From a virus, in IMG/VR virus record IMGVR_UViG_3300011115_000874, positions 62,001-126,000 of that record: a DNA stretch of 64,000 nucleotides; one strand, given 5' to 3'. Made by a program: the position numbers and the translations under genes. Under the pieces are notes generated by a model that worked only from the letters and a program-made list of their open reading frames with translations, was not told the origin of the DNA and did no database searches. Positions within the stretch are counted from its first letter, which is position 1; each line of letters starts with the position of its first letter. Positions 49,591 to 57,393 of the stretch are shown piece after piece.

Positions 49591-49854
49591 TTAACAATAT
49601 TTTTTATATAAATTTTCAATAATTTCTATTTCTTCATTACTCATTGAGTAAAACTTTGAAGATAATCCAATTAATTTATCATGGAATTGAGATTCCAATA
49701 ATGATGTAGTTGGTGGGATATCATAACCTTCTAATTTGGTTGTTATGGTTGTATATCCATCATCTTCTAGCCATTCGGCCATTTTTTGTTTTTCATAAGA
49801 ACCCATGTTATCATAAACATCATCTAAATCTACGTCAATACTAATCCAACTCAT
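49591..49854 (-). CDS. unknown acidic protein between queC and the DpdA-like gene (87 aa)
   Basis: Not recognised. The context SIDVDLDDVYDNMGSYEKQKM is followed by a helical end (EEIEIIENLYKKYC). Its place inside the deazaguanine operon, one base from queC, makes a role in the modification conceivable. Confidence 0.65.
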   Translation of the reverse strand: MSWISIDVDLDDVYDNMGSYEKQKMAEWLEDDGYTTITTKLEGYDIPPTTSLLESQFHDKLIGLSSKFYSMSNEEIEIIENLYKKYC

Positions 49855-49859
49855 AACTT

Positions 49860-50666
49860 TTATTTTACTATTTTATCTAAACGATTAATTTTTCTAAATT
49901 TATTTACATTGTAATGTAAAGCATACCAGTTAATATCTTCAGGAGCGCGATTCATAACATGGTCAATTTTAGTAATTGGTTTTTCATCTAAACCATGTTC
50001 CTTATACATTTTATCTTCCATTGCAGCCATAATTGGATTTGAAGTATCTATACTTTCAATGAATGGGTAATTCTGGTGGAATAAAAACTCTTGAGGAGCA
50101 GCACATCCAAGTAAGTGAACTCTATCACTAGATTGAATAACATCGTTATTATACAACTTACCTATAACGTTTACTCGACCCATTGCAGTAGAAATTGCTG
50201 GTAGTGGGTGTATGAAATGGTTTTTATAATAACCCGCACCATATGAAAATGCTATTTTCTTATAACCTAATGCTTTGTATTTTAAATAACATTCAGCTGC
50301 TTCATCAATGTTAGTTGCTTGAACTACTGCTACTTTAGTAGTATAGTGAGGTAATTTAATTTTAGCCCATTCAACAGCATTATCAATAGATGCTTGCATA
50401 TCTTGCCATACATCAGGTACTATAAATTCATTTGGTTCAAAATAATTAACCCAATGTAATAGACGTTCTGTTTCATAGGCATGACCTAATTCATGTAAAC
50501 TATTATCCATGATAATATAACGACCATCTTTCTTTGCTTGATCAAAATACTTAAAGTATTCATACTCACTATCTAGTAAGTGAGGCAAACAATAATCATA
50601 ATCATTGAATGTTTGGGAAATGTTTAGTACTGCTAATGGTACTTCATGTGAGACTTTTACTTTCAT
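49860..50666 (-). CDS. dpdA: DpdA-like DNA transglycosylase (TGT superfamily)
   Basis: 268 aa. IIMDNSLHELG (51-61) corresponds to the DNGAFE-type motif with the catalytic Asp, FIVPDVWQD (81-89) to the next barrel strand, KVAVVQATN and KKIAFSYGAG to the middle, and HLLGCAAPQEF (about 188) to the HLLG(x)P-type motif of tRNA-guanine transglycosylases. In phages such proteins exchange G in DNA for a 7-deazaguanine. Neighbouring folE, queD, queE and queC supply the base. I see no zinc-site cysteines of classical TGT. Confidence 0.83.
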   Translation of the reverse strand: MKVKVSHEVPLAVLNISQTFNDYDYCLPHLLDSEYEYFKYFDQAKKDGRYIIMDNSLHELGHAYETERLLHWVNYFEPNEFIVPDVWQDMQASIDNAVEWAKIKLPHYTTKVAVVQATNIDEAAECYLKYKALGYKKIAFSYGAGYYKNHFIHPLPAISTAMGRVNVIGKLYNNDVIQSSDRVHLLGCAAPQEFLFHQNYPFIESIDTSNPIMAAMEDKMYKEHGLDEKPITKIDHVMNRAPEDINWYALHYNVNKFRKINRLDKIVK

Positions 50667-50678
50667 AACTTATTATTT

Positions 50679-50708
50679 AATATAAATATATCTTATTATA
50701 TAGCCAAA
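50679..50708 (-). promoter_or_regulatory. promoter for the DpdA-queC-queD-queE operon
   Basis: TTTGGC-N18-TATATT, 12 nt before ATG 50666. An overlapping TATATTTATATT stretch makes the -10 region redundant. Confidence 0.75.
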
Positions 50709-50717
50709 CTACCTTTC

Positions 50718-51239
50718 TTAATAAGGTAGATCATTTTCTGGTGTATTCTTTAGAAATGTTTTGTACTGGTTGATCAACTCTTCAGTAGTACCTTCAGCAT
50801 GTTCATAAATGAATGTATGTACTTGTTCTTTAGTACCACCAATCCAATGTCTTAGACTGTATTTTAGACTCTCCATTCGTTCTCGTTCATCACGTTCAAA
50901 ATCTTTTCTTAGATTCTCAATACGTCTATTATACATTTTAATAGCATTACGTTCGTGTTCTTGTTTTACTTCAAAACCTTTATCACTGTTACGTATTTCT
51001 GCTATTTCTTCAGCCATCCACCAATACTCATAATTGATATACTTGGCATATGGTGAGTATTCAAAGTCACCATTTTTCATTTTTTCATCAATACGAGCTT
51101 TAGCTCCTAATGGCTTATGAATTGGGTAACGTCTATGCCAATAAAATACATTAAACTTAGCTAGTTTAGCTGGTTTAGGTGGTGCTTCAATGCCAAATAT
51201 AGGATTGAATTCTTTTAAAACTTGTTCTACTGTAACCAT
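50718..51239 (-). CDS. unknown charged protein (173 aa)
   Basis: Not recognised. Strongly charged and helical (ERNAIKMYNRRIENLRKDFERDERER), with aromatic N-terminal part (FYWHRRYPIHKPLG). Adjacent to the modification operon; link unproven. Confidence 0.65.
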   Translation of the reverse strand: MVTVEQVLKEFNPIFGIEAPPKPAKLAKFNVFYWHRRYPIHKPLGAKARIDEKMKNGDFEYSPYAKYINYEYWWMAEEIAEIRNSDKGFEVKQEHERNAIKMYNRRIENLRKDFERDERERMESLKYSLRHWIGGTKEQVHTFIYEHAEGTTEELINQYKTFLKNTPENDLPY

Positions 51240-51532
51240 TATTTTTCTATTAATTCACCCGCAAATACTTCTTCTAATAATTCCTCAATGTCAGGTAAGT
51301 CAGTTAACTCTCTAAAACGTTCAGCATCAAAATTAGGCTCTAATAATTGACCTTGATATTGAACTGTTCTAGCATTGGTTATTTCTTCTAAAGTAACACC
51401 AATACCGTGAGGGAATTTGTCTACAGTCCTAATTGTGTAATATTTTCCTTTGATAGGACGATTAGGTACAGTTTCTATTGTCTTTTGTTTCCATGTATCA
51501 TTGATACATTCTACTAGTGCTCCTACTTTCAT
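51239..51532 (-). CDS. unknown SH3-like protein (97 aa)
   Basis: The pattern VGALVECINDTWK, GKYYTIRTVDK, GVTLEEI resembles small beta-barrel (SH3/KOW-like) phage proteins; the C-terminus is acidic. It shares one base with the next gene. Confidence 0.65.
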   Translation of the reverse strand: MKVGALVECINDTWKQKTIETVPNRPIKGKYYTIRTVDKFPHGIGVTLEEITNARTVQYQGQLLEPNFDAERFRELTDLPDIEELLEEVFAGELIEK

Positions 51533-51538
51533 ATCTTA

Positions 51539-51568
51539 AATATAACAAAGAATGGCCCGAAGGCCAAA
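51539..51568 (-). promoter_or_regulatory. promoter fused to a TTCG hairpin
   Basis: TTTGGC-N18-TATATT with GGCC-TTCG-GGCC at 51554-51565; 6 nt before ATG 51532. Confidence 0.8.
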
Positions 51569-51594
51569 CTTTAAATGTGATATGTTTTTAAATC

Positions 51595-52110
51595 TTAAAG
51601 ATTTAATCTATTAAATTTCTTTGCTTTGTCAGCTATACTTTGAAGCATTTTAGTTTCACGAGTATCTTCTCCACCTTCCCATTGGTCTGATAGTTTTACT
51701 ATTTTATCCATCATTTGTTTATTGGGAACTTCATAAAATGTATAATAATCGTTTATATCATCTTTAAATATATCTTTAAACTTTTGTGTGAAATCATTTT
51801 TATCTGAGGCTTCTATCCCATGGAAATTACCTAACTCATCAGATTGGCCTTTAAAATTAACAATTATAAAGTATTTGTTTTTACCTTCTGTTTCATTTAT
51901 TGGATTTTCGTCTTTTGGATTTTCATCTTCAGGATATATTATATCCATAACAGCTTGTACATCAATATTAACTCCTAGTTGTTGTATTGCTTTAAGAGTA
52001 TCCATAATGCCGTTTTGGTAAGCAGATGGAGTTTGTTCTTTACCTGGGTAATCAAATCCAAGTTCATTTAACTCTTCTTTGATGATTTGTTTTAGTTGTG
52101 ATAGTTTCAT
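51595..52110 (-). CDS. leader-motif protein (171 aa), possible internal head protein
   Basis: It starts MKLSQLKQIIKEELNELGF; the first 13 residues, and the DNA encoding them, are nearly identical to those of the next gene. A repeat EDENPKDENPINE lies at about 76-88. The body is not recognised. Leader suggests targeting to the capsid, by analogy with T4 internal proteins. Confidence 0.65.
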   Translation of the reverse strand: MKLSQLKQIIKEELNELGFDYPGKEQTPSAYQNGIMDTLKAIQQLGVNIDVQAVMDIIYPEDENPKDENPINETEGKNKYFIIVNFKGQSDELGNFHGIEASDKNDFTQKFKDIFKDDINDYYTFYEVPNKQMMDKIVKLSDQWEGGEDTRETKMLQSIADKAKKFNRLNL

Positions 52111-52113
52111 AAT

Positions 52114-52470
52114 TTATATTTCTTCAACGTGTGATATGTTAAAAAATGTTTTACCTTCATTAGTAATAAAGTTAACTCGAAATGGCTTATCCATTGGAGC
52201 CCTTCTCTCATCAGCTGCTTCAATTACTACTTGATCTACAACACCACTACCTTGTTTAAGTCTAGCATCTCCTTTCCATGTAGAAAATTCTAAATTTTTA
52301 CCTTTATACTCATTAGTATATTGTTTAGAAAGTTTAGCGTAAACACTAGGCATTATTCTTTCTACATCTACAGATATGTTGTATGTTACATCATTCCATT
52401 GAGCGTTACTTTCTTCAACAGTTTTGTTAAACTCTTCTTTAATGAGTTGTTTTAGTTGTGATAGTTTCAT
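52114..52470 (-). CDS. leader-motif protein (118 aa), possible internal head protein
   Basis: Starts MKLSQLKQLIKEEFNKTVEE; the rest is unrelated to its neighbour at 51595 apart from the leader. AT-rich late motif at 52485-52494 precedes it. Body contains WNDVTYNISVDVERIMPS. Confidence 0.65.
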   Translation of the reverse strand: MKLSQLKQLIKEEFNKTVEESNAQWNDVTYNISVDVERIMPSVYAKLSKQYTNEYKGKNLEFSTWKGDARLKQGSGVVDQVVIEAADERRAPMDKPFRVNFITNEGKTFFNISHVEEI

Positions 52471-52484
52471 TTTAAAAATAGTTT

Positions 52485-52494
52485 ATTATAAATA
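52485..52494 (-). promoter_or_regulatory. AT-rich late-type motif TATTTATAAT
   Basis: 14 nt before ATG 52470 of the leader-motif gene. Confidence 0.35.
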
Positions 52495-52496
52495 TA

Positions 52497-54221
52497 TTAT
52501 CCCTCACAACTGATGCATTCTGATAAACGCTGTAGGTTATCTCCTCTTAATACTGACTCAGTGCGTAAGTAGTATAATGTTTTAATACCTAACTTATGAG
52601 CTTCTTTATGTACTTGGCTAATCCACTTAGGAGTATCATTTGGGTCAAAGCATAAATTTAATGAGATAGCTTGATCTACATATTCTTGTCTAACACCATT
52701 TTGTCTTACAATTTCTAATTGGTTGATTTCTTTAAATGTTAAGAATACTTCCTTTTCCTCATCAGTTAAAATATAAGAAGGAACATTAATAACTGAGCCT
52801 TGGTCTTTTAGAATTTGTTCCCAAACACTATCAATGTTATATCCTTTAGTTTCAAGTAATTCCTCTAATATTTTATTACGCTTAATGAATACACCTTTTG
52901 CTGTTTTCAAATTATAAACATTAGCAGGAATAGGTTCGATTGAAGGTGATACACCTCCTGAAATATGAGCATTAGATACTGTAGGTGCGATTGCTAAGTG
53001 ATGAGTATGTCTCATACCTGTACCTTTACACCATTCTGGTTCACCATATAATTCTGCTTGGTCGTGAGATGCTTTTAAAGCGCCTTTCTCAATAAAGTCA
53101 GATATCATTCTTGTATAAGCAGTTGCTTGAATACCTACAAATGGTAAGTTCTTTGATTGTAAAAATGTATGCCATCCTAAAACACCAATTCCAATTGCTC
53201 TACCTTTAGTAGCAGAACGAACTGTATTTTCCATAAACTTAACATTCTTAGCTCTATCAATGAATTCTTGTAATACACCTTCTAAGAACCAACAAGTCAA
53301 TTCAGGTAATGTCATTCCATTTTCAAATGTGTATTCTTTCCATTCATCCCAACGAGCCAAGTTTAAAGATGATAAACAACAAATAAATGAGTGTAATTCG
53401 TCTGTGTATAATGAAATTTCAGAACAAATGTTAGTCATTGACACATGTAAGTTATTTTTCTTATATGCTTCAGGATTTGAATTATTAACATTATCTTCAA
53501 ACATGATATAAGGTTCACCTGTTTCAAGACGTGTTTTTAATATTTCACCCCACAACTTCATCGCTCTAGGCTCTTTGTTGTCTAGGTCAGTCATAAACTG
53601 ATCATCAATAACAACACATTGGTGTAAATTTAAACATTGACGATTAACATCACCTTTTGGTCTACGAATTTGTAAAAATTCTTCAACATCAGGGTGATTA
53701 ATGTTTAAGTTAACTGATGCTGCTCCTCTACGAACTGAACCTTGGTTAGTAGCTAAAATAGTTGAATCATAGATTTTAGCCCATGGAACAATACCTTCAG
53801 ACACACCATTGTCTTTAATTGCTTTACCTCGGCCTCTAATGCGAGATAAACCAATACCTACTCCTCCGCCTTGAGATGATAATCTCATTAATTCAGAGTT
53901 AGCATCTGCAATGCCTTCAATACTATCTCCAACATCGATACCAAAGCATGAAATTGGCATTCCACGTTCTGTACCTAAGTTTGATAATACTGGTGATGCT
54001 AAGCATAACCAATTCTTAACTATTGCCTCGTAAAAGAATGGTTGTAAATCTTTACGCTTTAATCTACGTGATGCAGATTTAGTTACTCTCTTGTATGCAT
54101 CAAACACATCTTCATCAGGTAGTAAATAACCTTTTGAAATCATACTAACTGCAATCTCATCCATCCAACTAGGATAGTTTTTTCCTTTAATCCACCCGTC
54201 TGTGTCTACTTGTATACTCAT
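52497..54221 (-). CDS. nrdA: ribonucleotide reductase large subunit, short form
   Basis: 574 aa. CFGIDVGDSIEGI (redox Cys), SSQGGGVGIGLSRIRGRG, NLHQCVV, NICSEI (active-site Cys), GIGVLGWHTFL, and a C-terminal CISC that exchanges electrons with thioredoxin. T4 NrdA is about 750 aa; here the N-terminal ATP-cone is missing, so activity is probably not switched off by dATP. Adjacent nrdB. Confidence 0.95.
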   Translation of the reverse strand: MSIQVDTDGWIKGKNYPSWMDEIAVSMISKGYLLPDEDVFDAYKRVTKSASRRLKRKDLQPFFYEAIVKNWLCLASPVLSNLGTERGMPISCFGIDVGDSIEGIADANSELMRLSSQGGGVGIGLSRIRGRGKAIKDNGVSEGIVPWAKIYDSTILATNQGSVRRGAASVNLNINHPDVEEFLQIRRPKGDVNRQCLNLHQCVVIDDQFMTDLDNKEPRAMKLWGEILKTRLETGEPYIMFEDNVNNSNPEAYKKNNLHVSMTNICSEISLYTDELHSFICCLSSLNLARWDEWKEYTFENGMTLPELTCWFLEGVLQEFIDRAKNVKFMENTVRSATKGRAIGIGVLGWHTFLQSKNLPFVGIQATAYTRMISDFIEKGALKASHDQAELYGEPEWCKGTGMRHTHHLAIAPTVSNAHISGGVSPSIEPIPANVYNLKTAKGVFIKRNKILEELLETKGYNIDSVWEQILKDQGSVINVPSYILTDEEKEVFLTFKEINQLEIVRQNGVRQEYVDQAISLNLCFDPNDTPKWISQVHKEAHKLGIKTLYYLRTESVLRGDNLQRLSECISCEG

Positions 54222-54231
54222 TTTTTGTTTT

Positions 54232-55182
54232 TTATAAATCGTCCCAATCTGCTGTTGACTTTGAGTAGCTAGTTACTCTTCCTGCAAAGAAATCTTGATG
54301 TGTTTTACCACTTGTTAAATGACCAAACCACTCAATTTGTTTTAATAAATTTGGATCAATGTCATTATAAATTGCTTTATAACCTAATTCTATCATTTTC
54401 TCATTAGCGCGTGCTTTAATGAAGTTTTTTAGTTGATTAACATTTAATCCATCAACATCTCCCATTTCAAATGCTTTATCAATGAAATCAAATTCTAATT
54501 GTACTGCTATTTGACATGCTTCTATTACAGCGTCTCTTAATCTATCATTATCTAATTCAGGTTGTTCATTAAGTAATGTTCTAAATAACCAACATCCTGC
54601 TTTAGAATGTAATGATTCATCTCTAACACTCCATTCAACAATCTGACCTGTTCCCTTCATTAAGTTTCTTAATTGGAAACTCATTAATATAGCAAACGAA
54701 CTAAACAAATTTACTCCTTCAGTGAACGCTGAAAATATAGCTAATGATAATGCTCTTTCCTCTAATGTTTCACCTGGTGTTTCAATTAAACACTCAATTT
54801 TTGCTTTTGATGTTTCGTCTTCTAAGAACGCTTGAAAATCATCTAAACCTAATTCTTCATTTAAGCGAGCGTATGCTTCAGCATGAATTGATTCAAAATC
54901 AGCAAACACACGAGCCATTGCTTGTATTTCAGGTTTTGGAAACCATACTGATACTTTTGTCGACCAGTAATCGTTTACGTGAACCTCTGTTTGAGCGAAT
55001 GACTTTAATATGTTTCCAATTAAATTCTTCTCAGATTCTGTTAATTTGCCTTTCCAGTCACCTAAATCAGATGCTAGTGGAACTTCGTCTGCTAACCAAT
55101 GTGAGCGATGTTGATCTTTATAAAAATCAAACGCTTGTTGGTACTCAAACGGCTTGTAAAAATTTCTTATTTCAGTAATCAT
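54232..55182 (-). CDS. nrdB: ribonucleotide reductase small subunit
   Basis: 316 aa from ATG 55182. FADFESIHAEAY contains metal ligands and the radical Tyr position, ESLHSKAG the second Glu/His pair, and the C-terminal SKSTADWDDL is the NrdA-binding tail. Class Ia type. The longer frame upstream reads through the promoter. Confidence 0.95.
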   Translation of the reverse strand: MITEIRNFYKPFEYQQAFDFYKDQHRSHWLADEVPLASDLGDWKGKLTESEKNLIGNILKSFAQTEVHVNDYWSTKVSVWFPKPEIQAMARVFADFESIHAEAYARLNEELGLDDFQAFLEDETSKAKIECLIETPGETLEERALSLAIFSAFTEGVNLFSSFAILMSFQLRNLMKGTGQIVEWSVRDESLHSKAGCWLFRTLLNEQPELDNDRLRDAVIEACQIAVQLEFDFIDKAFEMGDVDGLNVNQLKNFIKARANEKMIELGYKAIYNDIDPNLLKQIEWFGHLTSGKTHQDFFAGRVTSYSKSTADWDDL

Positions 55183-55189
55183 ATATTTT

Positions 55190-55219
55190 AATATAACATC
55201 AAGATTGTAGTTCAAAAAA
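55190..55219 (-). promoter_or_regulatory. weak promoter for nrdB
   Basis: TATATT 7 nt before ATG 55182; at the -33 position TTTTTG instead of TTGGC. Lies inside the helicase C-terminal codons. Confidence 0.45.
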
Positions 55220-56563
55220 TTTCTTTTGAAGAATGTCTCGATCTAGGCTATTTATTTCACTAAAACTGTTCACAGGTTTAGATGGTGTATATGATTCTTC
55301 ATTCTCATCATAGTCATTAAATATTTCAAAACGACCTGTTGATGTATCAATTTTGGCTCCAAATGTCATACCATCACCTCCATATCTGTTTTTCATAATG
55401 TGAAATCTACCTGTTCCCGCTACTTTGTCTTCTTTCTTACGTGAGAGAGAAATAGCCACATCTGTAATCATGACTTTGTCATAGCTACCTGCGGCTTTAT
55501 CACCTTCAATAACGTCGTCTTTAGCTCCTGCTCTATTAACTTGAGATACACTCCAAATAGGTAACTTCAATTCACGAGCAAGACCTTTAGTACTAAGATA
55601 AATATCATCAATTTCATCCTTACGTTCACGATTGTTTCTTTTTGATCGAAGTAAGTCTACATAATCAATAAGAATCAGATCTGGTTTGAAATCTAAGTCA
55701 ATACACTTTTGAATATGTGATTCTATTGTAGAAATAGATGCCTTACCAGGTGAATATTCTTTAATAACTAAGTTACCTGGTAACTCAAGTATTTCTTTTT
55801 CAACTTGGTCTTTAAAATTCATAATATTATTTACAGGTATTCCTGTTAAACAAGCATCATATCGTCTTCCAACATAATTTTCACCTAACTCTAAAGTATA
55901 GTGCACTACATTAAAACCTAATTGAACAGCATGTGCTCCTAAGGCAATCAATGTCCATGATTTACCTCCTCCAGGATTACCAAATATCAATCCAAAGTCA
56001 CCTTCACCTAAGCCACCTTGTAATAGATCATTAAATAAAAACCAAGGTGTAGGAATTGGATTTCTGTCTTCTTCTCTATATCGAGACTCAACATCTTTAC
56101 TATATTCTAATCCTAAATTCTTATCACCACCAGCTTTTAAAGCGTTATCAACTAAGTTTCTAATTGAATCATAATCACCAGCATTTAATAAATCTACTGA
56201 TGTTAATAATGCTTTTTTTAATTGTTGGTTTTTGCAGAAGTTAGAAAACTCTTCCTCTACATAAGCTAAATCATCGTCTGATGCTTTATATGCTTCTTTT
56301 AATTGTTCTTTAATTGATAATTGTAAAACTTCATTATCAATTTTCTTAACTTGTACTTTCAAGACTTCCATACTTGGTGTAGTATGGTATTTGTCATAGT
56401 ACTTTAAGATTTCGCTTATAATCCATTTATGTGCTGTGTTACTAAAGTAATCATCACTAATTATATCATGGATATTAATTAGAAGTTCTTTATGTGTTAA
56501 TAAACACGATATTATTTTAGTTTGAAAATGAGTACCGTATGCCTCTAGGGTTGATAATGTCAC
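55199..56563 (-). CDS. replicative DNA helicase, DnaB/gp41-like
   Basis: 454 aa. N-terminal helical domain, then Walker A FGNPGGGKSW (about 193), VVHYTLELGE, LILIDYVDLL (Walker B), SVSQVNRAG and the arginine-finger region FHIMKNRYGGDG. 5'-3' helicase of the replisome. The frame starts with GTG 56563 in context AAATAAAAGTTGTG. Confidence 0.92.
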   Translation of the reverse strand: MTLSTLEAYGTHFQTKIISCLLTHKELLINIHDIISDDYFSNTAHKWIISEILKYYDKYHTTPSMEVLKVQVKKIDNEVLQLSIKEQLKEAYKASDDDLAYVEEEFSNFCKNQQLKKALLTSVDLLNAGDYDSIRNLVDNALKAGGDKNLGLEYSKDVESRYREEDRNPIPTPWFLFNDLLQGGLGEGDFGLIFGNPGGGKSWTLIALGAHAVQLGFNVVHYTLELGENYVGRRYDACLTGIPVNNIMNFKDQVEKEILELPGNLVIKEYSPGKASISTIESHIQKCIDLDFKPDLILIDYVDLLRSKRNNRERKDEIDDIYLSTKGLARELKLPIWSVSQVNRAGAKDDVIEGDKAAGSYDKVMITDVAISLSRKKEDKVAGTGRFHIMKNRYGGDGMTFGAKIDTSTGRFEIFNDYDENEESYTPSKPVNSFSEINSLDRDILQKKFFELQS

Positions 56564-56586
56564 AACTTTTATTTTTAAATTAATAA

Positions 56587-57204
56587 TTAATCTTTATACC
56601 TCCAGATAAATTTACCTGCAGTTTTTGTTTTTTGTTGGCAGCATAAACTTATACTACCATAATGTATTCCTAATTGTCGATATGCTTCTCTTCCACTTAC
56701 CCATTCTTTAATTAAATTATTTTCTAAATCAAATTGAAGGATAGGTTTATTGTTAAAATTTTTAACTTTAGCTTTTCCTTTAGTTTTATCTCCAAAACCT
56801 TTAGGTTTAGGTTTACCTTTTAAACTTTTACTAATCTTATCTCCCCATGTTATTTTCCTTCCCTTATTTGATGGTTTAGATTTACCTGTAATTTTGTTTA
56901 TAAATGATAGTCTGATGGTTTCATATATGCGGCTACTAAGTTTAAATTCGTCTAAACTTTTTGGTTTCTGTTTTCCAATAGCCATTAACCATAAAGCATA
57001 TAATAATTTATCATTATTAGGATAGATTTCACAAAGTAATCTATGGCATATAAAATGTTCTCGCGCTGTTAACTCAACTAAATTAGTTTTATCATTTGAA
57101 CCACCCATACATTTAGGTACAATATGATGTTTTTCTTTATAACCATCTAACTGTCTTGTTTTAGTTCGTTCTACAATTTGATTGTATATTTTTTGATAAT
57201 TCAT
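56587..57204 (-). CDS. HNH homing endonuclease with NUMOD3 (205 aa)
   Basis: From ATG 57204: KEKHHIVPKCMGGSND, NLVELTAREHFICHRLL is the HNH site of the GmR87/ICMV-type phage endonucleases; KISKSLKGKPKPKGFG is NUMOD3; the C-terminus is an IENR-like helix (GREAYRQLGIHYGSI). Free-standing beside the helicase gene. AT-rich motif 57215-57224 precedes it. Confidence 0.88.
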   Translation of the reverse strand: MNYQKIYNQIVERTKTRQLDGYKEKHHIVPKCMGGSNDKTNLVELTAREHFICHRLLCEIYPNNDKLLYALWLMAIGKQKPKSLDEFKLSSRIYETIRLSFINKITGKSKPSNKGRKITWGDKISKSLKGKPKPKGFGDKTKGKAKVKNFNNKPILQFDLENNLIKEWVSGREAYRQLGIHYGSISLCCQQKTKTAGKFIWRYKD

Positions 57205-57214
57205 CTTATATTTT

Positions 57215-57224
57215 ATTATAAATA
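57215..57224 (-). promoter_or_regulatory. AT-rich late-type motif TATTTATAAT
   Basis: 10 nt before ATG 57204 of the HNH endonuclease. Confidence 0.35.
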
Positions 57225-57243
57225 TAAGCAATATTATCAAAAA

Positions 57244-57384
57244 TTATTTTTCTAATTGACTAATAACATCTTGAATACTTTCCATCCATGCTCTTACTAA
57301 ACTCCTATTACAGTTAAATATAGACATGTCAGCATCCCAAATTTCTTTTGGAACTTCTACTTTAATAATCCTTCTATTTTCCAT
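57244..57384 (-). CDS. unknown micro-protein (46 aa)
   Basis: ATG 57384 to TAA 57244: MENRRIIKVEVPKEIWDADM, then helical. Start context AATAAAAGTTATG. Not recognised. Confidence 0.6.
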   Translation of the reverse strand: MENRRIIKVEVPKEIWDADMSIFNCNRSLVRAWMESIQDVISQLEK

Positions 57385-57393
57385 AACTTTTAT

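Noticed and set aside
14171-57224. T4 late promoters TATAAATA on the plus strand
   Set aside because: The sequence occurs, but it points away from the genes; no plus-strand genes follow. I report the minus-strand reading as a separate motif instead.
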